DNA of 64,000 nt from Muscardinus avellanarius (GCA_963383645.1 OY726557.1:125404895-125468894); one strand, 5' to 3'. Counted from the first letter of the stretch, positions 30,721-41,589 are shown. Translations and numbers: made by a program. The notes: a model not told the origin generated them from the letters alone.

Positions 30721-31520
30721 TTCATTTAAGAATCTCAGCCTAGAAAGACCCTTCTAATCACAAAGTTCAAACGCTTATTTTGTGGATGAACCGAAAACAA
30801 ACAAACACACCAGAACAAAAGGAGGGCATTCAAGAGACTTGCTCAGAGGCCAAGCTGATGGGATTGGCAGAGTCATTTTCAGGCCAGGCTACTTTCTCAT
30901 CCGTAGGCTGCCACCAGTATGCGGATTTCATTTTGCGAATGGATTGCATTCATTTTCAAGAACGAGCAAGAATCGAGAAAGTAGAGGGAAAGAAGGTGAG
31001 CAGACCACCTTTGGCCTTAGCAAAGTCCCAGAGGTGGAAATTTTGCATGCAAAAATTGGGAGGGGGGCAGAAATTAGTCTAAGATAATTCCTGTGAAAGA
31101 CAGAACGGTCTGGAAAGACCATCAGTGCCATAATTCTGAGGTCGAGTAGTCGATATTTGTCGCAGGACATCCAGTGGCTTGGATGAAAAGTCCAGCTCTT
31201 GGGAAGTCGTGGAGAGGTGGGCTGTGGAGCGCGGCTAGCCAGCTCAGGCTTCGTGCTAAGGAAGCCCGACTCAGTGGTATTGAAAAGCTTCACCAGTAAT
31301 GCGGTTATATATAGCTTTCAACTTTAATAAGGTGTTGTGAAAACGACAAAAATACATATAACCAAAGCCACATTTCACTGGCAGCTTGATCTCGAATCCC
31401 TTTCTACTGCTCCTGTGTGGTACTCCGGGCTGTCAATAGAGCTGTTAAAACACAATGGAAAGTGGGTAATTGTGCATTATATGGCTTTTGTTTTCTGTTA
31501 TGAAATATCAACATCTGAAA
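30721..31520. promoter_or_regulatory. Possible conserved non-coding element
   Basis: SINE-free, CpG-retaining and AT-rich, with motif-dense stretches: GAAAACAAACAAACACACC (forkhead-like) at about 30,793, CAGTATGCGGATTTCATTTT, and TAATAAGGTGTTGTGAAAAC at about 31,325. It reads like a developmental enhancer, but only alignment to other mammals could show conservation. Confidence 0.3.
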
Positions 31521-31652
31521 AGAGTGGGATGACTGTGTCGGGGGAAGGCACTGTGAGGGGACACCTGGAAGTAGGGGGGAGAGGCTGGCTGGGCATGAGG
31601 GCAGACGGCAGAGCAGGAATCTGGCTTCTATTCCAGCCGGTCTCTCTGAGTC

Positions 31653-31656
<4 letters not shown>

Positions 31657-31707
<51 letters not shown>
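31657..31707. repeat. (GT)25 microsatellite
   Basis: Pure GT repeat with no SINE attached. Confidence 0.95.
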
Positions 31708-31710
<3 letters not shown>

Positions 31711-32064
31711 AACAAGTCACATATTTCCACGGACGTGACGAGGCCTTTACTGATCGCAGGGATTGGTGAGGACTCGGGGTCCCATGTCGCAGTCCCAGGT
31801 GAACGGGTTGTGTGCTCATTCCCTGGCTGGAGAATGTGCCTGCAGACACCTCAGGGAGATTAGGGACAAATTTAGTCAGGAATCATTTTCCAAGAAAAGC
31901 TGGGCTAGCCGCTGTCCCCAAGTGCTGCTGGGGGTGGGATGCCTTAGCGATGTCCTTTAACCTGATGCTAGGGACCCTGGCAGGAGCAGGGTGTGCGGAA
32001 TCACAAAAGTGTCCTCTGCCTTGGGGCATCTTGTTCCTCCCAAGTAATAACAATAAAATAATAA
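31708..32064. other. Unique DNA, no gene seen
   Basis: No supported feature. Ends in an AATAATAACAATAAAATAAT-type patch. Confidence 0.4.
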
Positions 32065-32225
32065 TAGCTTCCTTTATTGGGTGTCACGTGGCAGATGCCT
32101 TACCTGTGTTTCCTTACTTGATTCTTCCAACAGTCCTGGAAGGGAGATGTTAACCCGTTTTCTGGATGAGGGACGAAGGTTGTGTGGAGGACTCTCTACC
32201 TCCTTGCCAAGTCTCCGGCCTCTCC
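32065..32225 (+). mobile_element. MIR SINE relic
   Basis: TTTATTGGGTGTCACGTGGC, GATGCCTTACCTGTGTTTCC, TTCCAACAGTCCTGGAAGGG, TTAACCCGTTTTCTGGATGA follow the MIR 3' half. Confidence 0.65.
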
Positions 32226-32509
32226 CTGTTTCCAGCCAGGTTGAAAGGCCCTGGTCTTGCCTATTTAGGGGGAAAAAAAAAAAAAAACCAGAAGAAATGG
32301 CCAGAAAGTAACTGTGAGCTATCAGTGGGCGTGCAGGGGAAGGACTGCCCTCAGGTAACCTGCTGGCAGTGCCGGGGTCATCTGGAACAGTCCCCTGCCT
32401 CCACAAAGAGGATCCACTTTCTGAGGTTGGACCTTTAGGGAAACTTCTCTTAGCCTGCAGCACCGCAGGGTCTGCCATTGGGTTTGAGGGACGGCCTGTC
32501 TTTCTAGAT

Positions 32510-32960
32510 AGATTACATTTGGTTTGCTCAGAAGGCATTTATGGCTTTATAAAGCTCTTAAATTGGCTCTTTTCCCCCCTCCAAACATTTCTTCAAGCTT
32601 ACAAGGCCAGTTTTAGAATAGCAATTACCAGCTCCAATATCCCCCAGCAAACTCATGCTGTGCTGTTGTATATAAACTGCTTGGGACATTTGTAATGCTG
32701 CCACACGGTGTATCTTGCGGCAGAGGCCCCTCTCTCAGCCCTAATTTATGGGCCACATAAAACTCTGTGAAGTTGCCCTGCATCTTTCTGAGGCAAAGTT
32801 GAGGTTTTTTACTGTTTCAAGCTGCTAATTTTTTCCATTTAAAGCCAGCCTTCTGTCCGCGCCGGCGTGCCTGTGTGCATACAAGTTGGCCACTTTAATT
32901 TATGTGCCGTGTTCTCGCTCCGCAATGCTTATAACTTACAAATGTGTGCATAATATACCT
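32510..32960. promoter_or_regulatory. Possible conserved non-coding element
   Basis: SINE-free, AT-rich and motif-dense: TTTATGGCTTTATAAAGCTC, CCAGTTTTAGAATAGCAATT, CAGCCCTAATTTATGGGCCA (homeodomain/HOX-like), GCTGCTAATTTTTTCCATTT. No open frame. Enhancer-like by appearance only. Confidence 0.35.
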
Positions 32961-33213
32961 CCAGTCCGGTCCCTCCTTGTTGCAAGAGACTGGGTTGCTT
33001 TGTTCCGTGACTGTGATAACCTTGACCCCACTGCTCCACTCCTGAAGCCCAGGGAGGCGGTTCCAGGGCAGAAAGGAACAGGCCCAGGAACTGTGTGCAC
33101 TGAGGCCTGGAGTCCTTTAGACCAGGGACTTAACAAGGGGCAGCAGTGTGGGTACTAAGTACAGGAGGCTCAGGGCAGGGGATTAAAATTTGGGGATTAA
33201 GATTTAGGGACAA

Positions 33214-33432
33214 GCCGGGCGTGGTGGCGCACGCTTGTAATCCCAGCATTCAGGAGGCTGAGACCTGGAGGATCGCGGTTCGCGGACAGCCTCAGCTACT
33301 TAGTGAGGGCCTCTGCAACTCAGTGAGACCTGGTTTCAAAATAAAGAATAAAAAATAGGGCAGAGGGTGTAGCTCGGAGGTCGAATGCCCCTGGGTTCCA
33401 TCCCCAGACCCACAAAAAAAAAAAAAAAAAAA
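33214..33432 (+). mobile_element. B1-ID dimeric SINE, young copy
   Basis: GCCGGGCGTGGTGGCGCACG to GGGTTCCATCCCCAGACCCA plus an A-run. Target-site duplication GATTTAGGGACAA / GACTTAGGGACAA (one mismatch) at about 33,201-33,213 and 33,433-33,445. Confidence 0.93.
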
Positions 33433-33445
33433 GACTTAGGGACAA

Positions 33446-33753
33446 AATGGAGCCTCCGGCAAGGCACGTGACCTTAAGTCCCAGTTTCCCCATGAGTGTT
33501 GTGAGTGTCACAGACGTAATGGCCACGAAGGTCCTTTATAAGCGGAGGCCATATTCGAGGCTGGGCAGAAGCTATTCCAAGCTCTCAACTGTTGGCAGGG
33601 CCCCCTAAGAGGGCGACGGCCAAGAGCAACGTGATGTCTCAGGGCTTTCCAAAGTCAAATCTGAATGCCTTTGCATGAGTCTTGCTTCCCCAGCCTGCAG
33701 GAGCACGAGCCCAGAGTGTTGTGTAACGTGGGGTGGAGACGGTGCTCTACATA

Positions 33754-33754
<1 letters not shown>
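33446..33754. other. Unique DNA, no gene seen
   Basis: Nothing I can support. Confidence 0.4.

Positions 33755-33797
<43 letters not shown>
33755..33797. repeat. (CA)21 microsatellite
   Basis: Pure CA repeat. His-Thr and Cys-Val open frames are its translations. Confidence 0.95.
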
Positions 33798-33798
<1 letters not shown>

Positions 33799-34297
33799 CT
33801 CACACTTTCCCAAAGAAACATTTCTGTTTCTTTGATGAGAGCACAGTACCCCTTCCCCAACCCAACCCATCTCCTGCCCTGCCCTTTCTCTGGAGCAATA
33901 GCTCTTTCTTGGCATTTGCTGGCACTTCTCATCTAGAGATAACACCAGCGGCCTTCCCAGGCTTTCCTGAGGCTCTAGAGGATGTTCAGTGGGTTGTGGG
34001 GGCTTCACAGGCAGGGGCCTCCTCTGTCCCCACGGAAAGGCGAGTACCACACCTCCTCCTGCCTTGTTGCACTTGACTGGCTCACAGAGGGACATTCAGT
34101 TCCCCCGGGGTTTGGGTGGGCTCCGCAGCGTGGAGGATCCCAATCCCAGCCCTGCTCAAGTGTTCCCGAGTCCTCCTCCCTCTTTAACTGCTCGCAGCTG
34201 GACTGCTTCCACTTGGATATTTTGCGACTAATGCAAAACTCCAGGGGTTTAAAACAGATTCCTTCAACACATTTTCAGTGAAGGGAAAGATGCTGTC
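33798..34297. other. Unique DNA, no gene seen
   Basis: No assigned repeat or exon. Confidence 0.4.
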
Positions 34298-34800
34298 TCT
34301 TATTGAGCACCTACGATATGCCAGCCAGCTGCCCAGGTGCTCTGTCTGCTCCCGGTAATTAAATTCTCGCCCAAACCCTACTCGTCGTAACCATTAGCAC
34401 GCATCCGGCACTTACTACATGCCAGGCACTGTTCTGAGCTCTTCAGGTAAGTTCAGTCTTCACGGCACTCCTACAGACAATAAAACCGTGGCTCGGAGAG
34501 GTTAAGGAACTCGTCCAACATCACACAGCAAGTAATTTGGGAAGATGGGATTAGCACCCAGGGAGTCTGCTGTCTAGCTTGAACTCTTAGTCATCACACA
34601 GGAAATGCTGCTTCTCCAAAGAAGCTATTTATTATCACCCTGTTTTAATTTCTCCCCCCCGAAATTTATGAGTAATATAAAATTGGATTTTCAGAAGGTT
34701 TGAGAAACCTGCCCAGTAACACGTAACTGGGAAGAAGCAGAGTCGGAATTTGAACCCAGGCTGCTCTGCTCTAAGGCCCCTCTGTCTTCCCACTATGCCT
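34298..34800 (+). mobile_element. Three consecutive MIR-type relics
   Basis: 34,298-34,395 (TTATTGAGCACCTACGATAT), 34,390-34,610 (CACTTACTACATGCCAGGCA, GTGGCTCGGAGAGGTTAAGG, CATCACACAGCAAGTAATTT) and 34,615-34,800 (GAAACCTGCCCAGTAACACG, GGAATTTGAACCCAGGCTGC). The middle one is clear. The other two are partial. Confidence 0.75.
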
Positions 34801-34881
34801 CTGTCCTCTTGCTTACTGGCTTAAGACACATGTTTTTCCTACCTTCAATTCATAATATTTTAGGCAAATAAATGGCATTAT

Positions 34882-34886
<5 letters not shown>

Positions 34887-34923
<37 letters not shown>
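34887..34923. repeat. (AT)18 microsatellite at a SINE tail
   Basis: AT repeat on the tail side of the minus-strand SINE at 34,924. Confidence 0.93.
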
Positions 34924-34929
<6 letters not shown>

Positions 34930-35101
34930 GGGGTTCCTGGAAACCCTTCTACCTCTGGGCTACACTCCCAGACCTATTTTTATACTTTTTTATTTGGAAA
35001 CAGGGTCTCTTAGGCCAGCGCGGCTGGCTTTGAACCTGCGTGATCCTCCTGTCTCCGCCTCCCAAGAGCGGGGATTACAAGCGTGCACCACCACGCCCGG
35101 C
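34924..35101 (-). mobile_element. B1-ID dimeric SINE, variant-B-box subfamily
   Basis: AGTACTGGGGTTCCTGGAAA start and GCGTGCACCACCACGCCCGG end. Possible short AAAATT duplication on the two sides. Confidence 0.9.
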
Positions 35102-35202
35102 AAAATTTAATATTTTAAGAAATATTAAATATTAAGAAATATTGTCTGGGTGGAGGCTGTGGAACATAAGGAAGGGGAAGGACTTTGCAGTGAGGGGAGA
35201 GA

Positions 35203-35275
35203 TGTTGTCTTGGTCTGTTTTATGTTGCTATAACAAAATATCTGAGAATAAGTAATTTGTAGAGAATTAGCCAAC
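35203..35275 (-). mobile_element. MaLR-type LTR, antisense, first part
   Basis: TTGTCTTGGTCTGTTTTATG, TTGCTATAACAAAATATCTG and AGAATAAGTAATTTGTAGAG are the reverse complement of the end of MST/MLT1-like LTRs. The element resumes at 36,957 after the array and SINE. Confidence 0.7.
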
Positions 35276-36786
35276 CTTCCCTTCCCTTCCCTTCCCTTCC
35301 TTTCCCTTCCCTTCCCTTCCCTTCCCTTCCTTTCCCTTCCCTTCCTTTCCCTTCCCTTCCCTTCCTTTCCCTTCCTTTCCCTTCCCTTCCTTTCCCTTCC
35401 CTTCCCTTCCCTTCCCTTCCCTTCCCTTCCTTTCCCTTCCCTTCCCTTCCCTTCCCTTCCTTTCCCTTCCCTTCCCTTCCCTTCCTTTCCCTTCCTTTCC
35501 CTTCCCTTCCTTTCCCTTCCCTTCCCTTCCCTTCCCTTCCTTTCCCTTCCCTTCCCTTCCCTTCCCTTCCTTTCCCTTCCCTTCCCTTCCCTTCCTTTCC
35601 CTTCCTTTCCCTTCCCTTCCTTTCCCTTCCCTTCCCTTCCCTTCCCTTCCTTTCCCTTCCCTTCCCTTCCCTTCCTTTCCCTTCCCTTCCCTTCCCTTCC
35701 TTTCCCTTCCCTTCCCTTCCCTTCCTTTCCCTTCCCTTCCTTTCCCTTCCTTTCCCTTCCTTTCCCTTCCCTTCCCTTCCTTTCCCTTCCCTTCCCTTCC
35801 TTTCCCTTCCCTTCCTTTCCCTTCCTTTCCCTTCCCTTCCCTTCCTTTCCCTTCCCTTCCCTTCCTTTCCCTTCCCTTCCCTTCCTTTCCCTTCCTTTCC
35901 CTTCCCTTCCCTTCCCTTCCCTTCCCTTCCCTTCCTTTCCCTTCCTTTCCCTTCCTTTCCCTTCCCTTCCTTTCCCTTCCCTTCCCTTCCCTTCCCTTCC
36001 CTTCCCTTCCTTTCCCTTCCCTTCCCTTCCCTTCCCTTCCCTTCCTTTCCCTTCCTTTCCCTTCCTTTCCCTTCCTTTCCCTTCCTTTCCCTTCCTTTCC
36101 CTTCCTTTCCCTTCCTTTCCCTTCCCTTCCCTTCCCTTCCCTTCCCTTCCCTTCCCTTCCTTTCCCTTCCCTTCCCTTCCCTTCCCTTCCCTTCCCTTCC
36201 CTTCCCTTCCTTTCCCTTCCTTTCCCTTCCCTTCCCTTCCCTTCCCTTCCCTTCCCTTCCCTTCCCTTCCTTTCCCTTCCTTTCCCTTCCCTTCCCTTCC
36301 CTTCCCTTCCCTTCCCTTCCCTTCCCTTCCCTTCCCTTCCTTTCCCTTCCCTTCCCTTCCCTTCCTTTCCCTTCCTTTCCCTTCCCTTCCCTTCCCTTCC
36401 CTTCCTTTCCCTTCCTTTCCCTTCCCTTCCCTTCCCTTCCCTTCCCTTCCCTTCCCTTCCCTTCCCTTCCTTTCCCTTCCTTTCCCTTCCCTTCCCTTCC
36501 CTTCCCTTCCCTTCCCTTCCTTTCCCTTCCTTTCCCTTCCCTTCCCTTCCCTTCCTTTCCCTTCCTTTCCCTTCCCTTCCCTTCCCTTCCCTTCCCTTCC
36601 CTTCCCTTCCCTTCCTTTCCCTTCCTTTCCCTTCCTTTCCCTTCCTTTCCCTTCCTTTCCCTTCCTTTCCCTTCCTTTCCCTTCCCTTCCCTTCCCTTCC
36701 CTTCCTTTCCCTTCCTTTCCCTTCCCTTCCCTTCCCTTCCCTTCCCTTCCCTTCCCTTCCCTTCCCTTCCCTTCCCTTCCCTTCCC
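35276..36786. repeat. 1.5-kb (CTTCC)n pentanucleotide array with TTTCC variants
   Basis: About 302 consecutive pentamers on the plus strand, each either CTTCC or TTTCC, with no phase-shifting insertion or deletion that I can find. The purine strand is GGAAG/GGAAA. Variant units are not random: their spacing repeats in blocks. For example 35,461-35,570 and 35,571-35,680 differ at one unit, and the 60-bp lines from 36,181 and 36,241 are identical. A stretch of strict CTTCC-TTTCC alternation spans about 36,046-36,120. Since neither unit can make a stop codon, all six frames are open. The 557-codon Lys/Gly/Glu/Arg frame here is such a translation. The array sits on the tail side of the minus-strand SINE at 36,787, inside an LTR. 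Confidence 0.97.
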
Positions 36787-36956
36787 AGGAATCTTCTATT
36801 TCTGAGCTATATACCCCAGCCCTTTTTATTTTGAAACAGGGCCCTAGGTTGTTAAGGTTCTTGCCAATTTGCTGAGGCTGGCCTTCAACCTGTGATCCTC
36901 CTGTCTCAGCCTCCCAAGTACTGGAATCCCAGGCATGCACCGGTGCACCCAGCTGA
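36787..36956 (-). mobile_element. B1-ID dimeric SINE, apparent source of the pentamer array
   Basis: Minus-strand dimer with a truncated ID half (AATCTTCTATTTCTGAGCTA) through to GGCATGCACCGGTGCACCCA. Its tail position is occupied by the CTTCC array. Confidence 0.82.
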
Positions 36957-37240
36957 GATGTATTGCTTTAGTTCTGGAGGCTGGGAAGTCCAGTGTCAAG
37001 GGGTCCACATCTTGCAGGGGCTTCCTGCTGCAGCACATCATCCCATGGCAGGGGAAGGAAGAGCGAGAGGGAGAGCAAGAGAGACCTCAGCTCTTTATCA
37101 GGAACCCCAATCCTGCCATGATTACATTAATTCACCCACATGACCTAATCAGTTCTTAAAGATCCTACCTCCCAACACTGCTGCACTGAGGATTATTTCT
37201 AACACAGAAACTTTAGGGGACACTCAAACACAGCAGGTGG
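36957..37240 (-). mobile_element. MaLR-type LTR, antisense, second part
   Basis: TTAGTTCTGGAGGCTGGGAA, CACATCATCCCATGGCAGGG, TGACCTAATCAGTTCTTAAA, CTACCTCCCAACACTG and GGGGACACTCAAACACAG follow the antisense order of an MST/MLT1-like LTR. Confidence 0.75.
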
Positions 37241-37282
37241 TGAGGTCCAGGTTAGGGTAGGGGATAGAAGAGAGAAAAGGTT

Positions 37283-37325
37283 CAGGAACTGTTCTGAAGA
37301 ACAGTTCCTGATAGTGAGTATCAGG
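37283..37325. repeat. Two adjacent inverted repeats
   Basis: CAGGAACTGTTCT (37,283-37,295) and its complement AGAACAGTTCCTG (37,298-37,310) form 13-bp arms with a 2-base spacer. The overlapping CCTGATA / TATCAGG (7-bp arms, 37,307-37,325) forms a second small one. Confidence 0.9.
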
Positions 37326-37350
37326 GTTCTGAAAATGTTTGGGTGATGGA

Positions 37351-37679
37351 TTTTTTTTTTTTTTGTACTAGAGATTGAGCTCAGGAGTCTTCTACCTCTG
37401 AGCTACACCCCCATTACTTTTTATTTTGAACAGGATCTCCCTAGGTTGCTAAGATTCTCACTAAGTTGCTGCAGCTGGCCTCAAGGCTGCTATCCTTTTG
37501 TCTCAGCCTCGGATGTACCTCTGAGCTAGAGGCTCCAGCCCGATTTTGTTTTTAATTTTGAAATGGGGTTTCACTAAGTTGCTGAGGGTCTAAGCTGTTG
37601 GGGCTGGTCACGAACCTCTGATCCTCCTGTCCCAGCTTCTCAAGTATAGGGATTACAGGTGTGCACTACCAGGCCCGGC
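37351..37679 (-). mobile_element. Two minus-strand B1-ID SINE copies in tandem
   Basis: 37,351-37,516 (TTGTACTAGAGATTGAGCTC start) and 37,517-37,679 (TCTGAGCTAGAGGCTCCAGC to CACTACCAGGCCCGGC). Both diverged. The second lacks its ID start. Confidence 0.8.
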
Positions 37680-40317
37680 AGCTCCTTTTTGGTTTACTTG
37701 TAGATCTTACTCCTTCACCTGTCTCTCCCTCCTTCCTCTTCCTCTTTTCTTTCTCCTTCTCATCAGTGGCTGCCGAAGTCCCCACCCTGTGCCCTCCGCC
37801 CAGTCCCAGGTGACACTTGATTGCATTTCTCAGCTGGCCAGCCCAGCCCCTCCCAGTCCTCGCAAGGCCCCAGAGGGCATTTCCAAAGCAGCTCTCCCAG
37901 CCTCCAGGCTGTTCTAAAGAGGCCACAGAGTATGGGGCAGAGTAGAGAACAGACGGCCCCCACCTTTACTGTTCTCACTGTTACCCAGGTTCAGCTGCCT
38001 GCCTACCCATTCAATACAAACTGCATTTACTATCTAGCCAAACTGGGAAGTTAAATCAATTATTGCAAAAGAAGACATGGCGGTGCATTTCCCTCTCCCA
38101 GGTGATTTAGGGCTCCGCGGCTGCTTAAGGTTCCCTGGGTCTCTCACAACATCCGGTTGTGAAATGAACCCTGGCGTGGGGTCAGACCACCAGAGATTCA
38201 GACCCGGTTCCAAACACCCAGGCTGTGGGAGCTTGAGCAGGTGGCTCCGCTCCTCCTCCGCTCCTCCTCCTATAAAACAGTGGCACTAGGGGCCTCCGGG
38301 GTCGTTGGGGCCAAGGGCGCCTTCTGTTTCTCTACAGCACCCATCAGACCTGGCTGCTGCCTCCTGCCTCCCAGATGGGGGCTGGGGCTGGGGCTGGGTG
38401 TCCCACTGCTGGGGCATTTCATTGCCCATGGTCACAGCCATTCGTCAGCTGAGGACATAAGGCACTGGGGTGAGTGGAGACTCCCTTGCAATGGTTGGAG
38501 GCAGGAGAGGGAAGATAAAGGACCAGGCCATCTCTTCCCCGGCCTGGGTCTCCCCCATCTGCCCATCTCACCTTTTCTGTTCCCATCTCTCATTGCTGCT
38601 CCAGGGCCAGGTCTCCATGAACCTTTTCTGATCTGAGGGCTTAGGTTGGGACCAAACCCAGATTGCTACTCGATTATGTTTCTGCTGCCCCTGGAGGAGG
38701 AAGGGGGTGTTCCCTGTCACTTTCTAGTTAGAGGCTCTATCTAGGGGCACTTGGGTGAAACACCTTTGCTACTACTGCCCTGGAGGAGCTCTTGGGAACC
38801 GTTGTGCCCCTCTGGGACCACACCCAGTGCAGCAGAGATCTTTCTCAGATACTACTGGGGACAAAAAAGACAAAAAAAAAAAAAGGTCCTTCTATTCTTG
38901 CCCTGCCTCGAAGTCTAGGGAACTTCCAGGAGATATGGAAGATGTCCATTCAGAATAGAACAGAAAAGAATCAAAGTCCTGGAGGGAGAGAGCAAGAGCA
39001 CGAGGACAGCTCAGCAAGGCGTCTGGGTGCGTTGTGATTTGCGACCTTTGTCTCCTGGGCTGCAGTTTCCACCTGTGGATGCGAGATTGTGCCTCCTACG
39101 TAGCAGCCAAGCCGAGGCCCCTCTGACAGATCTGTCGGAGAAGAAGTACTACAGCCAGAAAATGGTTATTTTTCATCTTATACCATCAGCAAAGTCCCAG
39201 ACTTTGCCTCTTCCCTCTCCTGTTATTAATGGCCATGGGGACCAAATTCCTCCACCTCACTTCCTCTAAGGCCTTCGTTCCAGAGCCTTATCCTGGACAC
39301 TCGGCTGCTTTCAGATCCTCCTGCTGCGCAGGCATTTCCCCCAGAGCCCCAGGCTGCTGGAGAGCGGGCGTTTGGGGGGTGGGCTGGGTGGGGGGCTAGG
39401 GTCACGGGCTGCCTTGTGGCTGCTCTGCAGGGTCTGACATACAGCCCCCTTCATGAAACCAGACAGAATTAAGCCTTTTGTTTCCTGTTTGCTAGGCCGG
39501 CTTAAAGAAAACACAGAGGGTCCTTGCAGCCCGGGCTCCCAACAAGAAGGCCTTTGTATTCATTTAATTAATCAGTTAGCTGGGGGAAAGGAGAGGAGGG
39601 AAGTTCGTGTTATAAATACATGTTTTTCTTTGGCTTTTTCCCCCAAAAGACAGGGCCTGAATGGCATCCCCGAGAGAGCCCCTCATCTTGCCCTGGACAT
39701 GCTGGGGGCTGGTGAGGGCTGGGTTGCAGCTGTGACCTCCTGGCCCCCCACTCCCTCAAGGGGCCTTAGCTTGACATCTGGGGGTCCTGGAGAAATGTAA
39801 ATGCTGACCCAGTGGAGGGATTGATCGCTGGGGCCCTAGTTAGGGGCCCTAGCTAGGAGTGCTTGGGTGACACACCTTGCTGCTGCCCCAGCGTCTGTGG
39901 CCAGAGGGGATCCTGGGGACTGTACCCTTTCCCACGCCTCACCTTTCCCCTCACACCTGCACCTTGTCCCCTCCACAAATGAGATGCGGGCGCGTCACAC
40001 GCTGTCTGTCTCTGAAGGTCTGAGCAACCTGCAGTGCACAGGGTGGTGAGGTCCCCTGTGCCAGCCCCGGATAAGTCTCCTGCTTATCCACCCACACACC
40101 CAGGAGGGGCTGGGGCTGGATTCAGCTGGTCTAGGCAGAGAGCCCTCAGTCACTCCCGGAGGACACTGAGGCCCACTGGATACCCCTCCACTCCTGCCTC
40201 CCAGAGTGTCGGAGAAGAGGGATGAGCTAGTGCTCTTAGTGCTGTGGGCTGGGGAGTGAGTCCCCTGGGGCAGACACTTCATCCCCACCTCCACCTCCCT
40301 CTCCAGAGCTGCTTCTC
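37680..40317. other. Unique DNA, no gene seen; one weak internal duplication
   Basis: No assignable SINE or LINE over 2.6 kb. A weak MIR-like segment lies at about 38,195-38,290. 38,735-38,820 and 39,845-39,930 share a similar CTTGGGTGA(A/C)ACACCTT-type segment. Open frames of 130 codons or less have no splice pair or domain. Confidence 0.4.
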
Positions 40318-40400
40318 CTCCTCCTTCTCCTCCTCCTCCTCCTCCTCCTTCCTCCTCCCTCCTCCTCCTCCTCCTCCTCCTCCTTCTCCTCCTCCTCCTT
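40318..40400. repeat. (CTC)n / (TCC)n triplet repeat
   Basis: Pyrimidine triplets, with CTT interruptions. Ser-rich, Pro-rich and Arg-rich frames are its translations. Confidence 0.93.
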
Positions 40401-41589
40401 TGGTGATGCTTTATAAACAAAATACTGCTTATTTATTATTTATTTATCTATTTATTTAGGGATGGGCACATTTGTTCTCCTGTTTCTTGCCTCCTCCCTC
40501 CTGCCAGCTGCCAGGTGTTTTTGGAATTTAAAAAACCCTTTCATTATGAGGTAAAATATTTGTAGTCCCTAACTATATGGCCCTCGTAATGGAATTTCAC
40601 TATGGTAAATTTTTCCTATGTGTTCTTCATTTCAAGTCCTCTGGAAACCCTCTGGTATCTGGTAACCATGGCTCTAAGGCCTTCAGAATATACTTTCTGG
40701 AAAATCCCTGGACCTGCCCAAAGGGTAGAATGCCTTGGAATTGGGCTTTGCCTCTGAACTCTAAATATGGATTTTGTTTGTCAGGCATTGGGCCGACTGC
40801 AGGTAACTTGAGGTCCTTCTGTCCCCCCAGGCCCCTCTGCCCGGCTTCCTTGGTCCTTCGGGGCAACATGAAGACAGAAGGGATCAGGGGGTGGGAAGAG
40901 CTTCTGTGGGGACCAAACTCAAAAGGCCTTTGGTTTGCTCTCTCTTTCTCTGGAGAAAATTCTTCTCCCTTTAGCCACTGACAAAGTCCCACATTTTCAT
41001 ATCCCAGCCCCGCCCTCCCCCCAGGGTCCTGGGGGACACTGTCAGGCTAGGGGGAGATTTTCACTAGCTAACTTCAAAACACCAGTGGTCACAGATGCCT
41101 CCGGTTGGCAACCTGTGCCCCTTAACTTATTGCGTGGCTGACTTATATGTGTCTCTGTGTCCAAGTCCCCTGAGGCAATGAATAAAGTCCAGGACTCTAG
41201 AAAGTCGGTGTCATCTCTGGGTTGATCTCCTATCAATCCTTTCCCCTCAACCTTCATGTCTCCAAACCAGCTCTTGACTTCATTCAATTAGGGAGGACAG
41301 CCCTCTGTGTTCTGCAAAATAATCTCTGCCACCCTTTGCTCCTGGATTGTCTCTCACCAGGGATCCATGGAGAAGAGAATGGTATGGTAGCAAGACTAGT
41401 CAGACCCTGAAGGACAAACCTTCTTTTCAATCCTAGAGACACTAGAGCTGCTAGGAATCCCAGTGGCTGGGTGGGAATCGAGGGCCCACACATTTGGGAG
41501 AAGAGGAAGTGTATGGAGCTTGATGATGGAGGCTGGGTGTGGCCTGGTTTGGGAGTGGCACTCCAGGGCAGAAAAGGCCACTAAAGCCG
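40401..41589. other. Unique DNA, no gene seen
   Basis: TTATTTATT-rich patch at about 40,430-40,460. No exon or repeat family supported. Confidence 0.4.

Noticed and set aside
35267..36940. 557-codon minus-strand open frame rich in Lys, Gly, Glu and Arg
   Set aside because: It is the translation of the CTTCC/TTTCC array. Neither pentamer can produce a stop codon, so all six frames are open.
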